DNA of 50,816 nucleotides from Desulfobacteraceae bacterium (GTDB lineage: Bacteria; Desulfobacterota; Desulfobacteria; Desulfobacterales; Desulfosarcinaceae): NCBI GenBank assembly GCA_024230435.1, contig JAAERL010000147.1, positions 1 to 50,816 of the forward strand, written 5' to 3'. Shown here piece after piece: positions 25,983 to 36,322 of the stretch; positions within the stretch are counted from its first letter, which is position 1, and each line of letters starts with the position of its first letter. The notes under the pieces are model-generated. The model saw nothing but the letters and a program-made list of their open reading frames with translations, was not told the DNA's origin and did no database searches. The translations under genes were made by a program, and so were the position numbers.

Positions 25983-27362
25983 ATGAGCGCATCACGGCGA
26001 AATAAAAAGAAAATCAATATCCTGGTTATCGCGCACGGCGTAGAACTGATACGTCAGCTCAAACAAATTTGCAGTGACAAGAAATATACCATCAGGGCTA
26101 CACAGACCATCGAACATGGTTTCGAAAAATTTGAGGATCATGAAATCGACATATTAATTTTGACCGGTGCTGTGGCCCGTTTCGGGCATATTCGAGACAT
26201 GGCCTTGCTTGACATTATTTCGGAAAAAAGCGCCGTAACCCAAATTCTGTTTCTGGCATCTTCAAAAGACATGTCTTTGGTTTTTTCAGCTCTTAAAAGG
26301 GGGTCCTACCAATACGCCAAGCTGCCCATATCCGATGGTGAACTGCAAATGCTAATCGATGCCGCGCTGCTGCATCAACCCCAATGCACACCCAATCTGC
26401 TCTTGAAGTCCGAGGCCCGCAAAACCACCTTTGAGAAAATGGTTGGCGGTTCATCGAAAATGATTGATGTCTACCGTCAGATTCGTCAGGCGGCGAACAC
26501 GAACATGCCCGTATTGCTCACCGGAGAAACAGGTACTGGTAAAGATCTGGTCGCTAGAGCAATCCATCAGTTGAGCCCTCGAAGCAGAAAGTCCTTTTTT
26601 CCTATACATTTAGGCGCCCTGCCGCCGGAACTGGTGGCCGGAGAGTTGTTCGGTTATGAAAAGGGAGCCTTCACAGGTGCAACGCGAAGCCATCGGGGGG
26701 TGTTTGAAAAGGCCGAAGGCGGAACCATTTTTCTCGATGAGATCAGCACCATAAGCGAAAAGATACAAATCAGCCTGCTCAGATTGATTGAAACGCATAA
26801 ATTTGAGCGAATTGGCGGGACACGCACTATTTCGGCCAACGTACGAATCGTTGTCGCCACCAATGAAAACTTGTCCGAAGCGGTGAATCAGGGCCGCTTC
26901 AGAGAAGATCTTTTTTTTCGTCTAGATATCTTCCAGATAACCCTGCCTCCAGTGCGCGAACGTGGTGGTGATGTCGTATTGCTGGTGAACCACTTTCTCA
27001 AACAATTCAGCGACGACTACCAGCGTGATATCCTCGGCATATCTCCCGAATGTATTTCAAGGCTCGAATCCTGCGAGTGGCCGGGAAATGTTAGAGAGAT
27101 AAAAAATGTCATACACCGGGCTGTGTTGAATTCCACTGGCGCGATTTTGTTGCCCGGACATCTTCCCGAGCGTCTTCAGAAAGGCCAAAAACAGCGGCCG
27201 GAGATCAAGCTGCCTATAGGATGTACTCTCAAAGAAGGCGAACGGTCGATGATTCTGCAAACACTGAACTGGACGCAAAACAACCGGCAACGCACCGCCT
27301 CTATATTAGGCATTAGCAGGCGAACTCTATACAATAAGCTTGAAAAGTATGGCCTTTTATAG
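25983..27362 (+). CDS. NtrC-type sigma-54 activator with degenerate receiver
   Basis: 459 residues from the ATG at 25983, preceded by CAGGAAAA; a TTG start at 25941 is less likely. Residues 8-125 have a receiver-like beta/alpha pattern, but the acidic pair is replaced (ILVIAHG) and the phosphoacceptor Asp is Thr (DILILTG); the late Lys (AKLPI) remains. The AAA+ domain carries Walker A GETGTGKDL, the sigma-54 contact loop GAFTGA, Walker B GGTIFLDEI and the R-finger region. The C-terminal Fis-type helix-turn-helix is RTASILGISRRTLYNKLEKY. It should activate a sigma-54 promoter without normal phospho-control. The target is unknown; it converges on the yej operon. Confidence 0.92.
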   Translation: MSASRRNKKKINILVIAHGVELIRQLKQICSDKKYTIRATQTIEHGFEKFEDHEIDILILTGAVARFGHIRDMALLDIISEKSAVTQILFLASSKDMSLVFSALKRGSYQYAKLPISDGELQMLIDAALLHQPQCTPNLLLKSEARKTTFEKMVGGSSKMIDVYRQIRQAANTNMPVLLTGETGTGKDLVARAIHQLSPRSRKSFFPIHLGALPPELVAGELFGYEKGAFTGATRSHRGVFEKAEGGTIFLDEISTISEKIQISLLRLIETHKFERIGGTRTISANVRIVVATNENLSEAVNQGRFREDLFFRLDIFQITLPPVRERGGDVVLLVNHFLKQFSDDYQRDILGISPECISRLESCEWPGNVREIKNVIHRAVLNSTGAILLPGHLPERLQKGQKQRPEIKLPIGCTLKEGERSMILQTLNWTQNNRQRTASILGISRRTLYNKLEKYGLL

Positions 27363-27394
27363 ATCCAGGCTGCTTGCATGCCTCTAAAAATGAA

Positions 27395-29017
27395 TTATTC
27401 CTGGTGCTTGCCTCTGATCCGGTAGTCGTCAAAAGCCGCTTTTAGCAGATCGCGGGTATAGGTTTCTTGCGGAGTTTTGAAAATCCGGTCCGCATCGCCG
27501 GCTTCCACCACCTGTCCGTTTTTAATTACAATAATCGAATGGCATAAGGCTTTTACTACTTTCAGATCGTGGGTAATGAACATGTAAGCAAGTTTATGCT
27601 CAGCTTGCAGGTTTCGCAGAAGCTCGATAATTTGGAATTGAACCGTGCGGTCCAGCGAGGAGGTGGGTTCGTCCAGGATGATCAATTGGGGCTTGAGCAC
27701 CAGTGCGCGGGCAATGGCCACGCGTTGGCGCTGGCCACCGGAAAACTCATGGGGATAACGGTGGCGCAAATCCGGATCTAACCCTACTTCTTCCATGACC
27801 TTGATGACCAATTTGTCATGCATGGCCGAATTTCCCAGGCCGTGTATTTTCAGGCCTTCGGCAATGATTCCGGAGATGGGCATCCGCGGTGACAGGGAGC
27901 CGAAAGGGTCCTGAAAGACGACTTGAATTTCACGCCTCAAGGACCGCATTTTTCTATTACCGCATTTGTCCAGGCGAATATCACCGAAGCTAATGACACC
28001 GTCGGCTTCTTTGAGAACTCTTAAAATTGCAAAAGCCAGGGTTGACTTGCCTGAGCCCGATTCACCCACCACGCCCAAGGATTCGCCTTCGCGGATTTGT
28101 ATGGAAACGCCGTCTACCGCCCGTACATGATCCACTGTTTGTTTGAAAATCCCTTTCTTGATGGGAAAATGAACCTTGAGATCCTTAGTGGAAATCAGCA
28201 CGGGCGCGTCCGCGGCCCGGTTTGCCGGTTTGCCGGAGGGTTCAGCATCGAGCAGCTTTTGGGTGTAGGCATGTCCGGGATTTTGAAAAAGTTTTTCCGT
28301 GGGTGCGATTTCTACAATTTGTCCCTGGTACATTACCGCCACGCGGTCGGCAAACTGCCGGACGACGCCAAGGTCGTGGCTGATGAACAGCACGGCCATG
28401 TGCATCCGGCTCTGGATATCGGCAAGCAGTTGCATAACCTGTGCTTGAACGGTTACATCCAGTGCCGTGGTGGGCTCATCGGCAATGAGCAGGTCCGGCT
28501 CGTTGGCCAGCGCCATTGCTATCATGACGCGTTGGCGTTGTCCTCCCGAAAGCTCGTGAGGATATGCATTCAAGCGGCTCTCGGCATTGCGGATGCCCAC
28601 AAGGTTTAACAATTCCAGTACTCTTCGCCGGACGGCGTTTTTTTCTATCGCTGTATGGGCCTGAATAATTTCGGCGATTTGTTTGTAAACCGTATGCAGG
28701 GGATTTAGCGATGTCATGGGCTCCTGAAAAATCACGCCTGCGATTTTTCCCCGTGCATTGAGCAGATCCGCTGCCCCGGCGTTGAGCATCTCTTTGCCGT
28801 TAAGCAGGATTTTACCGGAAGGATAGCTTGCTGCCGGGCAAGTCAGACCCAGGATGGAGAGCGCCGTTATAGACTTGCCCGATCCGGATTCACCCACCAG
28901 GGCAAGGGTTTCGCCCTTGGCAACTTCAAAAGAGACATTGCGAACGGCATGGGTTACCGTTTCGCTTGATTTAAAATCGATGGAAAGGTTTTCAACTTTT
29001 ACCAGTGGCTCGGGCAT
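27395..29017 (-). CDS. yejF: peptide ABC transporter, fused double ATPase YejF
   Basis: 540 residues, two ABC ATPase domains in one chain. The N-terminal half has Walker A GESGSGKS (about 41-48), signature LSGGQRQR and Walker [13 protein letters not shown]. The C-terminal half repeats [16 protein letters not shown] and [12 protein letters not shown]. This fused form is characteristic of YejF of the YejABEF importer, which takes up oligopeptides and microcin C-type peptides in enterobacteria. The start overlaps the yejE stop by one base. It is the last gene of a four-gene minus-strand operon. Confidence 0.93.
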   Translation of the reverse strand: MPEPLVKVENLSIDFKSSETVTHAVRNVSFEVAKGETLALVGESGSGKSITALSILGLTCPAASYPSGKILLNGKEMLNAGAADLLNARGKIAGVIFQEPMTSLNPLHTVYKQIAEIIQAHTAIEKNAVRRRVLELLNLVGIRNAESRLNAYPHELSGGQRQRVMIAMALANEPDLLIADEPTTALDVTVQAQVMQLLADIQSRMHMAVLFISHDLGVVRQFADRVAVMYQGQIVEIAPTEKLFQNPGHAYTQKLLDAEPSGKPANRAADAPVLISTKDLKVHFPIKKGIFKQTVDHVRAVDGVSIQIREGESLGVVGESGSGKSTLAFAILRVLKEADGVISFGDIRLDKCGNRKMRSLRREIQVVFQDPFGSLSPRMPISGIIAEGLKIHGLGNSAMHDKLVIKVMEEVGLDPDLRHRYPHEFSGGQRQRVAIARALVLKPQLIILDEPTSSLDRTVQFQIIELLRNLQAEHKLAYMFITHDLKVVKALCHSIIVIKNGQVVEAGDADRIFKTPQETYTRDLLKAAFDDYRIRGKHQE

Positions 29018-30069
29018 TACGGGCCTCCTTGACTTTGGTTGAGGCGGGGATCGAAGGCGTCACGGGCGGCTTCTCCGATAAAGACCAGCAGCGATAGCAG
29101 CAGGGCCAGGGTGATAAAAGTGGAAATACCAATCCAGGGGGCATGCAGGTTGGCTTTACCCTGGGAAAGCAGTTCGCCCAGGCTTGGCGAGCCCGGCGGC
29201 AAACCGAAGCCCAGAAAATCCAGGGCGGTCAGGGTCGTTATGGAACCGTTCAAAATAAAGGGCAGAAAAGTGATGGTGGCGATCATCGCATTGGGCAGCA
29301 CATGCTTGAACATGATGGTCAGGTCCCCTGCGCCCAGGGTCCGCGCAGCCCGCACATACTCGAGGTTGCGTCCCCGCAGAAATTCAGCGCGCACCACATC
29401 CACCAGGCTCATCCATGAAAAAAGCAACATAATGCCCAGCAGCCACCAGAAGTTGGTCTGAACAAAAGAAGAAAGAATAATCAAAAGAAACAAAACAGGC
29501 AGGCCCTGCCATATTTCAATGAAACGCTGGCCGAAGATGTCGATCCGGCCGCCGTAAAATCCCTGAATACCTCCCACGGTGATCCCGATAATGGAACTGG
29601 CAAGGGTCAGGGTCAGCCCGAAAAGTACGGAAATACGAAAACCATAGATAAGGCGTGCGGCGACATCCCGGCCCTGGTCATCGGTACCGAGCCAGTTTAC
29701 TGTGGTCGGCGCACTAGGCGAGGGCCGGTTCAGGTTCCAGTTGAAGGTGTTATAGGAAAAGCGGATGGGCGGCCATAGCATCCAGCCTTCGGTTTCGATC
29801 AACTCTTGCACGTAAGGGTCGCGGTAGTCGGCTTCGGTGGGAAAATCTCCGCCGAATTGATTTTCCGGGTAGGCTTTCAGGACGGGAAAGTATAGGTTAT
29901 CTTTAAAAAAAATTACAATGGGTTTGTCATTGGCCAGAAATTCAGCGCCCAGGGACAGCACAAAGAGTGTCAAAAATATCCACAATGACCACCAGCCCCG
30001 GCGGTTGGCCCTGAAATTGCGCCAACGCCGCTGAGTGATTGGATTTGCCGATTTTTTGCCGATTAGCAT
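29017..30069 (-). CDS. yejE: peptide ABC transporter permease YejE
   Basis: 350 residues. A short cytoplasmic N terminus (NPITQRRWRNFRANRRGWWSLW) leads into the first membrane helix. A large periplasmic loop (about 65-135, with VNWLGTDDQGRDVAARLIYG) follows, then five helices. The inner-membrane EAA loop reads VRAARTLGAGDLTIMFKHVLPN. The opening and the loop length match YejE of the oligopeptide/microcin C importer rather than DppC. Partner permease yejB ends 6 bases upstream and yejF begins at its stop. Confidence 0.92.
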   Translation of the reverse strand: MLIGKKSANPITQRRWRNFRANRRGWWSLWIFLTLFVLSLGAEFLANDKPIVIFFKDNLYFPVLKAYPENQFGGDFPTEADYRDPYVQELIETEGWMLWPPIRFSYNTFNWNLNRPSPSAPTTVNWLGTDDQGRDVAARLIYGFRISVLFGLTLTLASSIIGITVGGIQGFYGGRIDIFGQRFIEIWQGLPVLFLLIILSSFVQTNFWWLLGIMLLFSWMSLVDVVRAEFLRGRNLEYVRAARTLGAGDLTIMFKHVLPNAMIATITFLPFILNGSITTLTALDFLGFGLPPGSPSLGELLSQGKANLHAPWIGISTFITLALLLSLLVFIGEAARDAFDPRLNQSQGGP

Positions 30070-30075
30070 GGTCGT

Positions 30076-31164
30076 TTACATCCTTGTTTCAAAGTCGATG
30101 CGCGGATCGACAAGTGTGTAAGTAATGTCTGAAACAATTTTCAGCAACAGACCCGCCAGGGTAAAGATATACAAAGTGGCGAACATAACCGGATAATCGC
30201 GGTTGATAGTTGAATTAAATCCCAGCAGTCCCAACCCGTCCAGGGAGAAGATGACTTCGATCAACAACGATCCGGTAAAAAACATGGAAATAAAGGCGGA
30301 AGGAAAACCTGCAATGATGATCAACATGGCATTGCGGAATACGTGGCTGTAGAGCACTTTACGTTCGGAAATGCCTTTGGCCCTGGCTGTTGCCACATAC
30401 TGTTTGCCGATTTCGTCGAGAAAGGAGTTTTTGGTCAACATGGTCAAGGTGGCAAACCCGCCAATGCTGATTGAAGCTACCGGTAAAACCAGATGCCAGA
30501 AGTAATCAGCGATCTTCATGGGCCATGAAAGTTCTTGCCAGTTTTCCGATGTCAGGCCCCTTAGGGGAAACCAGTCAAAGTAGGAACCGCCCGCAAACAG
30601 CACCACTAGAAACACGGCAAACAAAAACACTGGTATTGCGTTGCCGATGATAACCGCCGTGGAACTCCAAACGTCGAACCGGGAGCCGTGCCGCACTGCT
30701 TTTTTGATGCCCATGGGAATGGATATTAAGTAAATCATTAATGTGGACCAAAGCCCCAGAGAAATGGAAACCGGCAGCTTGGAAACAATAATGGCAATGA
30801 CACTGCGGTCCTGATAAAAGCTTTCGCCAAAGTCGAATGTGGCGTAGTTGAACAGCATTTCAGAAAATCGCTGGTAAAGCGGCTTGTCAAAGCCATACAT
30901 TTTTTCAATTTGGGCGATCAGTTCAGGGTCCAGGCCCTGTGCTCCCCGGTAGGTTCTGTTTTCATCAAGGCTGCGGGACTTGAGTTCAGCCGAGCCGCTT
31001 CCGGTGAAACGTTCGGTGGCAGCCACCTGCTCGCCTTCCATTCTGGCGATGAATTGCTCCACCGGTCCGCCCGGAGCAGCCTGGATGACAAAAAAATTAA
31101 CGGTCATAATTCCCAGCAAGGTGGGTATAACCAACATTAGACGCCGTATGATGTATGCAGTCAT
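30076..31164 (-). CDS. yejB: peptide ABC transporter permease YejB
   Basis: 362 residues. The N terminus [20 protein letters not shown] is the usual DppB/YejB opening; then a long periplasmic insertion (about 30-105, with [11 protein letters not shown]) and five further helices. The EAA loop is [24 protein letters not shown]. The extended first loop with [13 protein letters not shown] is a YejB trait. It lies 10 bases after the binding-protein gene and 6 bases before yejE. Together they form the membrane channel of a peptide importer. Confidence 0.92.
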   Translation of the reverse strand: MTAYIIRRLMLVIPTLLGIMTVNFFVIQAAPGGPVEQFIARMEGEQVAATERFTGSGSAELKSRSLDENRTYRGAQGLDPELIAQIEKMYGFDKPLYQRFSEMLFNYATFDFGESFYQDRSVIAIIVSKLPVSISLGLWSTLMIYLISIPMGIKKAVRHGSRFDVWSSTAVIIGNAIPVFLFAVFLVVLFAGGSYFDWFPLRGLTSENWQELSWPMKIADYFWHLVLPVASISIGGFATLTMLTKNSFLDEIGKQYVATARAKGISERKVLYSHVFRNAMLIIIAGFPSAFISMFFTGSLLIEVIFSLDGLGLLGFNSTINRDYPVMFATLYIFTLAGLLLKIVSDITYTLVDPRIDFETRM

Positions 31165-31174
31165 AATTGGCCGG

Positions 31175-33025
31175 TCACTTCCTCGGTTTTGTATTTTGTA
31201 AAAGCGAATCCGATTTGCCGGTTTTTACCCACCAGGTATCTAAGGCCAGGGCGTATGGCGGCGGGTTGGGCGGGTGCTTTAACTTTGCGGTATAGGCAAT
31301 ATGATACTCGCCCGAGTACCAATGGGGAATGACGTAATGGCCCCACAGCAGTACACGGTCCAGAGCCTTACAACAGTTGACCAGATCTTGCCGGGTTTCG
31401 GCGGTGATGATCTTTTCCACCAGTTCATCCACGGCCTTGTTTTGGATGCCGCTGTAGTTTCGGGAACCGGGGATTCCGGCGGCTTCAGAATGCCAGTAAT
31501 AGCGTTGCTCATTGCCCGGCGATAAGGATTGACCAAATGAGCCGACAATCATATCGAAGTCGAAGTTGCGCAAACGGTTAATGTACTGGGAGGTGTCTAC
31601 CAGGCGCACCCTGGCATGGATTCCGAGCTTTTTTAAGTTGGCGGTAAACGGCAGGCAGACACGTTCGAAAGCCGGACTGTGCAAAAGGATTTCAAAGCTG
31701 AAAGGTTTGCCGGTTGACTTATTGCGAAGCTTTGCGTTTTTAAATTCCCAATCGGCCTCGTTGAGCAGTTTTAACGCTTTGCGCAGATTTTTACGCAGAC
31801 CGTGTTTTTCATTGGTGGAAGGCAGCGTATGGGCATGGGTAAAAACTTCGGGCCACAGGTGTTCGCGCAAGGGTTCCAGAAGTTTCAACTCTGCTTCAGA
31901 CGGCAGGCCCATGGCCTGCATTTCAGAGTTTTCAAAATAGGAATCAGTGCGTTTGTACATACTGTAGAACAGGTTCCGGTTGGTCCATTCAAAATCAAAG
32001 GCTTGTATCAGAGCCTCGCGTACCTTGCGATCGGAAAAAATAGAGCGGCGCTGGTTCATCACAAAACACTGCATGCCTGCAGGGGTTCCATCTTTTATGT
32101 TTTCGGTTTTTATCAGTCCTTTTTCGAAGGGCGGCCCTTTATACGCTGTGGCCCAATGCTTTGAAGTATTCTCCTGGCGAAAGTCGTATTCGCCGCTTTT
32201 AAAAGCCGCCAGTGAGATAGTTCTGTCGCGGTAGTAGTCGTAGCGCATGTGTTTGAAGTTATATCGCCCGCGGTTGACCGGCAGATCGCGCCCCCAATAA
32301 GTATCATCCAGAGTATAAGTGATCGATCGCCCCTGGTCGAACGAATTTACTTTGTAAGGGCCCGAGCCTAGAGGCGGAGCAAGGGTGGTGCGGCTAAAAT
32401 CCTTGTCTTTCCAATAGTGCTCGGGCAGCACCGCCAATTGGCTCAGGATCAACGGCATTTCGCGGTTGGGTTTGCCGCCAAAGCTGAATTTGACTCGATA
32501 ATCATCAAGGGCTTTGACGCTGCTGACATCGGCATAGTACCGCGCATATAAAGGCGATCCCTTATCAACTAAGGTTTTAAAACTAAAAACTACATCCGGG
32601 GCCTTGACCGGTAAGCCGTCGTGAAACCGGGCTTTTTTGTTGATATGAAAGATAACCCAGGAGCGGTCTTCGGGAAATTCGATTTTTTCAGCAATTAAAC
32701 CGTATTGAGTAAACGGTTCGTCATAGGAACGGGCCATGAGTGTGTCGTAGGTCAGGCCCAGGCCAGCAGCGGGATTTCCCTTGGCTATAAATGGATTGAA
32801 CGAATCAAAAGTGCCGGTGGCGTCCTGGCGAAGCAAGCCGGCCTTGGGCGCATCCGGATTGACGTAGTCAAAGTGGGCGAAATCCGGATCGTATTTCGAC
32901 TCGCCGTTCATGGCAATGGCGTGTGAAACCAGAATTTTTTGATTGTTTGCGGCGTTTGCGGGCCCGAAGATGGTGGCTGTAAGAAGTGCCGCAACCAATA
33001 GCATATAAAGGCTCGAGCATTTCAT
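31175..33025 (-). CDS. yejA: periplasmic peptide-binding protein YejA
   Basis: 616 residues. Residues 1-25 are a Sec signal peptide (hydrophobic core [13 protein letters not shown], cleavage after PANA). The body is an SBP family 5 oligopeptide-binding protein: [36 protein letters not shown] and [19 protein letters not shown] are the expected early blocks. [20 protein letters not shown] lies mid-chain. The long form and the [15 protein letters not shown] block are specific for the YejA branch. It is the first gene of the operon. The ATG at 33025 is preceded by GAGGGAACAC. Confidence 0.92.
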   Translation of the reverse strand: MKCSSLYMLLVAALLTATIFGPANAANNQKILVSHAIAMNGESKYDPDFAHFDYVNPDAPKAGLLRQDATGTFDSFNPFIAKGNPAAGLGLTYDTLMARSYDEPFTQYGLIAEKIEFPEDRSWVIFHINKKARFHDGLPVKAPDVVFSFKTLVDKGSPLYARYYADVSSVKALDDYRVKFSFGGKPNREMPLILSQLAVLPEHYWKDKDFSRTTLAPPLGSGPYKVNSFDQGRSITYTLDDTYWGRDLPVNRGRYNFKHMRYDYYRDRTISLAAFKSGEYDFRQENTSKHWATAYKGPPFEKGLIKTENIKDGTPAGMQCFVMNQRRSIFSDRKVREALIQAFDFEWTNRNLFYSMYKRTDSYFENSEMQAMGLPSEAELKLLEPLREHLWPEVFTHAHTLPSTNEKHGLRKNLRKALKLLNEADWEFKNAKLRNKSTGKPFSFEILLHSPAFERVCLPFTANLKKLGIHARVRLVDTSQYINRLRNFDFDMIVGSFGQSLSPGNEQRYYWHSEAAGIPGSRNYSGIQNKAVDELVEKIITAETRQDLVNCCKALDRVLLWGHYVIPHWYSGEYHIAYTAKLKHPPNPPPYALALDTWWVKTGKSDSLLQNTKPRK

Positions 33026-33222
33026 ATCCGTGTTCCCTCGTGATTAAAAAACGCCTGGGAACGGCGCGGGGCGAAAGCCAAAATTTATATAAAAGTATTA
33101 TTTCTGCCTTGCAAGATAAAAAGATACACGGTTAAGATTAACTCTAACCTTCAATCTCTGATCGATCAATCATTCATTCAAAAACTTTAGACGACATGAT
33201 TTATGGGTCTTGATTCCTATGA
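33026..33222. other. yejA upstream region
   Basis: About 200 bases of AT-rich DNA upstream of yejA, containing its promoter, and reaching the left target duplication (TATGA, 33218-33222) of a miniature element. No gene was seen. Confidence 0.4.
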
Positions 33223-33377
33223 CTCGATGATCAAGTTTTTTATGCTTGACATTGCAACTAATTGAATTTGTAGGGTTTTGCAAATTGTCAAATCACGGTT
33301 TGGCCAAAGCTGTTGTATGTAACCGTCTGAAAATACTGCATTTCAAAAAGTCAAATTAAAAAAACTTGATCATCGAG
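33223..33377. mobile_element. 155-bp miniature element with 19-bp TIRs and 5-bp TSD
   Basis: Perfect 19-bp terminal inverted repeats, CTCGATGATCAAGTTTTTT on the left and its complement on the right. Identical 5-base direct repeats TATGA flank both sides (33218-33222 and 33378-33382). The interior encodes nothing; it holds a second, imperfect inverted pair (TTGACATTGCAA and TTGCAAATTGTCAA). This is the full signature of a non-autonomous transposon insertion. A solo end of the same family lies at 4551-4577. It lies 100 bases upstream of the oxidoreductase fragment and may have altered its promoter. Confidence 0.8.
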
Positions 33378-33476
33378 TATGACTATAACGCTGCTATTCT
33401 TTACCGGAATTTTATGATTTTTCAACAGGAATGAAAAACGTAAAAATTCAGGACCATAAGAAAGGAGTTAACGTTT

Positions 33477-34100
33477 ATGTCGGAGCCGTTTAAAAAACGC
33501 CGGGGCATCTGCGGTATTTGCCCGGCAGGGTGTTGGATCGTTGCCACTTATGATCACGGGGGAAAAATTGTCAAGGTCGAAGCCGATTTGAATTCCCCCC
33601 TGGGCATTACCTGTAGATTAGGTGACCATTCACCGGAAATTATCTATGCCTCCAGCAGGCTCTTGCACCCTCTGCGTAGAAAGGGACCAAAAGGCGCCTA
33701 TGATTTCGAGCCTATAAGCTGGGATCAAGCCTATGATGAAATCGCAGGCAGGCTCAACGCCATAAAAGCCGGATTCGGCGCCCATGCTGCTGCTATTTAT
33801 ACCGGCAGGGGCGGTTTTGAATTGGCGATGTGTGATATTTTTCAACCCAAAGGTGTTGCAATTTCTTCGGCTTCCAGCCTGCTTTTTCCCTTTGGTTCAC
33901 CCAACACGATGGGAGTCGGGGCGTTGTGCTATGTCGCTTATGCTATGATTGCTCCCCATGTGACCATGGGAGCGATGTTGATCAACATGTTCCCGGATAT
34001 TGAAAATGCCGAAATGGTGGTTGTCTGGGGAGCCAATCCGGCTACGGACAGCCCTGCTCTGGATCTGAACAAAATTGTCCAGGCACGTAAGCGGGGGGCT
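33477..34100 (+). pseudogene. truncated molybdopterin Fe-S oxidoreductase
   Basis: About 208 codons survive of a family whose members are normally 650-1000 residues. The start is normal, with AAAGGAG ahead of ATG at 33477. A 4Fe-4S motif is visible: CGICPAGC and a fourth Cys in GITCRLGDH (Cys46). Then come the molybdopterin-domain blocks RLLHPLRRKGPKG, WDQAYDEIAGRL and VVWGANPATDSP. Homology ends exactly at the left end of inverted-repeat element copy B, and the last 28 residues of the frame are read from that element. It should be non-functional, although a short Fe-S-binding peptide could be made. Confidence 0.88.
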
Positions 34101-34275
34101 AAGGCGATTTGTGTTAAAGAATATACCATCTCGTATGTCTTTTTTCCCGTCTTCTGCGTTATGCCAAAGCCCGAATACGTTAAGTATGCAAACTGATCAG
34201 CACACTTTGGCGCGCCTTGAATACGAAAAAAAATCGAAGCTCAATCTGGTATATTCTTTTCCGCCAATCGCCTAA
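34100..34275 (+). mobile_element. inverted-repeat miniature element, copy B
   Basis: 176 bp, the longest copy. Left end TAAGGCGATTTGTGTTAAAG, then AATATACCATC; right end GGTATATTCTTTTCCG, then CCAATCGCCTAAG. The ends pair as an imperfect terminal inverted repeat of about 30 bases. The centre contains CCAAAG...CTTTGG and the GAATACG / CGTATTC words shared with copies C and D. It forms the exact boundary between two truncated genes, as expected if two copies recombined and removed the DNA between them. Confidence 0.85.
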
Positions 34276-34945
34276 GACCATCCGGTATATACCAGTGGAT
34301 ATCAGTCCGGAATATTTAAACCAGGCAGCAAGAAAATTATGCCGCACCCATAGCAATCTAACCGTATCCGGTATTCAGGAGGACTTTATGCAACCGCTGA
34401 CGGGCCTAAAAAATCACCGAAAAAAACTGATTCTTTTCCTCGGTAGCACCATCGGTAATCTGGACAAGGCCGAAAGCTTTAATTTACTGCGTAATATCGC
34501 AAGCATCATGTCCGATAGCGACCGGCTGATCATTGGCATGGACATGCTCAAACCAGTCTCTTTATTGGAAGCGGCCTACAACGACAGTCAGGGGGTTACC
34601 AAAGCATTTAACCTGAACATCCTGACACGTTTGAACAGGGAGGCGGGGGCGAATTTTGGCTTGGAAGATTTTGAGCATCTAGCTTTTTTTAATCCGGATA
34701 AAGAACAAATCGAAATGCATTTGCAGGCCCGAAAACCCGTCAATGTCGCCTTTGCTCAAATGGCCTGGAGCACTGCATTCGACGAAGGTGAGACGTTACA
34801 TACGGAAATTTGCCGCAAATACAGCAAACTCAGCGCCAATCGGCTGTTTCGCGCTGCGGGATTCAGCCCTGTTGACTGGTTTGGTGATGATCGGGACTGG
34901 TTCGCTCTGGTATTATTGAAAAAGATAAATATTTTAGCCAAATAG
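34276..34945 (+). pseudogene. 5'-truncated EgtD-like methyltransferase
   Basis: About 222 codons remain of a family of about 320. Present are YIPVDISPEYL, the methyltransferase block LFLGSTIGNLDKAESF, GMDMLKPVSLLEAAYNDSQG, VTKAFNLNILTRLNREAGAN and IEMHLQARK. The C-terminal GETLHTEICRKYSKLS and AGFSPVDWFGDDRDWFALVLL are also there. These are typical of EgtD-type (histidine-specific, ergothioneine pathway) methyltransferases. The first 80-100 residues, including part of the SAM site, are missing and replaced by miniature element copy B. The frame can be read from a TTG inside that element (34217), but no ribosome site supports it. Confidence 0.85.
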
Positions 34946-34957
34946 TTACTTATGGAC

Positions 34958-35878
34958 TTATTTCAAAGCAGCCTTAAACTTTTCAGCTACTTTAAGCAGG
35001 TTGGCCATCCAATCCTTTGCCAGCGGATCGGCAAATACTACCTGACCGTTGATTTCCCTGGCAATGAGTTTGGCGCTTTTGGCTGAAAACTGGGGTTGCG
35101 CAAAAATGACGATGATATGTTTTTTCCGGCCATGTTTGATCAGCTCTTTTAAATCGGCCGGTTTGGGGGCCTTGCCTTCAATTTCAATAGGTACCTGTTT
35201 TAATCCGTAAGCATGAGCAAAATAGCCCCATGATGGGTGCAATACCATAAACTCAAGTCCCTTTTGTTTTTCAAAGATCTGTTTCAGTTTAGTATCCAGT
35301 TCATCGATTTTGGAAATAAATTGGCGGTAATTTGCCTGGTAGGCGTTATGGTTGGATGGATCGATTTTTTGGAGAGTTGTCATTATCGTGTTGGCCTGTT
35401 TCTTGACCAGGGGCGGAGAAAGCCAGATGTGAGGATCCAGTGCTTTGTTTTTCCAGGCATGCCTTGCTTGTCTGCTGTTATCATTTGTTTTTTCATGATG
35501 CTCATTCTTGTCATGGTGATGGCGGGCAGCGATTGGGATCTTTTCAATGGCGTGATCCGTATGAACCACTTGCATTTTTGGATTGGCGGCGGCTATTTTT
35601 TTCAACCAGGTTCTTTCAAAAGGGACACCTATTGCAAAATAGATTTTAGCTTTAGACAAGGCGGCCATTTGCCCGGGATTGGGTTCGTAGGCCGCCGGGC
35701 TGGCTCCGGGCTGCACCATCGCCTGAACATCCACCAAATCTTTACCAATTTGTTGAATAAAGTATTTTTGAGGAACAATGCTGGCAAAGACAGACACACG
35801 CTCTTTAGCTATGCCGGGTTGGGCAAAAGATAACATCAATAACGAAATAACAGTTAATTTATTCAGAAATGCTTTCAT
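34958..35878 (-). CDS. znuA: ZnuA/TroA-like metal-binding periplasmic protein
   Basis: 306 residues with a signal peptide (about 1-24, FAQPGIAKE). This is the cluster A-1/ZnuA solute-binding fold. IVPQKYFIQQIGKDLVDVQAMVQPG, with SPAAYEPNPGQMAALSKAKIYF, forms the first lobe. A His-rich loop (ARHHHDKNEHHEK, about 117-129) and LDPHIWLSP follow; LHPSWGYFAHAYGL is in the second lobe. The His-rich loop is typical of zinc-binding ZnuA. The position where many homologues have PHxYE reads SPAAYE, so one usual His ligand appears replaced by Ala; substrate choice is therefore uncertain. No permease or ATPase gene is adjacent. It is divergent from the cobalamin riboswitch and cbiK. Confidence 0.85.
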   Translation of the reverse strand: MKAFLNKLTVISLLMLSFAQPGIAKERVSVFASIVPQKYFIQQIGKDLVDVQAMVQPGASPAAYEPNPGQMAALSKAKIYFAIGVPFERTWLKKIAAANPKMQVVHTDHAIEKIPIAARHHHDKNEHHEKTNDNSRQARHAWKNKALDPHIWLSPPLVKKQANTIMTTLQKIDPSNHNAYQANYRQFISKIDELDTKLKQIFEKQKGLEFMVLHPSWGYFAHAYGLKQVPIEIEGKAPKPADLKELIKHGRKKHIIVIFAQPQFSAKSAKLIAREINGQVVFADPLAKDWMANLLKVAEKFKAALK

Positions 35879-36012
35879 TTCAAAAATCCTTAATTACTGT
35901 TGGTTGATTTTTATTGCGTTACAATAGTGCAACCAAACAAAGGATGCAAGCGTATCCAAGACTCAATTTCTTCTTGACATTTTGCGACATTACTCTATCC
36001 TGCTGAATAATG

Positions 36013-36180
36013 TCCAGGTGCTCGTCACAGAGCTTAATGGGGAACCTCGTGCAAATCGAGGACGGGCCCGCCGCTGTAATCGGTGACGAAAGCTGCAACG
36101 TGTCACTGGCCCAAATAAGGGCCGGGAAGACGCAGCCGGAAGGATGAACCGAGAGTCAGAAGACCTGCCTGGATATGAGG
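36013..36180 (+). ncRNA. cobalamin riboswitch
   Basis: A clear AdoCbl-type riboswitch. It has the opening GGTGCTCG...GAGCTTAATGGGGAA, the pairing arms CCTCGTGC and GAGGACGGGCCCGCCGCTG, and TAATCGGTGAC. The hallmark GCAGCCGGAAGGATGAACC (B12 box) and AGTCAGAAGACCTGCCTGG close it. It is in the leader of cbiK, about 140 bases before the start, with an intrinsic terminator between. It should turn cbiK expression off when cobalamin is plentiful. Confidence 0.96.
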
Positions 36181-36243
36181 GTATTGACCGCGTGGACGGC
36201 GTCGTGCCTTACCCTTTCTTCTGAGGATAAAAAACGGTAAATC

Positions 36244-36275
36244 CCGGATCGAATTAAGCCGATCCGGTTTTTTTT
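36244..36275 (+). terminator. riboswitch-controlled terminator
   Basis: An 8-bp stem, CCGGATCG (36244-36251) with CGATCCGG (36260-36267), followed by nine T. It lies between the cobalamin riboswitch and cbiK, which is the layout of transcription-terminating B12 control. Confidence 0.9.
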
Positions 36276-36322
36276 TATGAATTGTCCGACCGTAAACTTT
36301 TTAAAAAAGAAAGGGGAGTCAC

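Noticed and set aside
34217..34945. Full 242-codon frame as a functional methyltransferase
   Set aside because: The TTG start and first 20 codons come from a miniature element, and the N-terminal part of the family domain is missing, so it is called a pseudogene.
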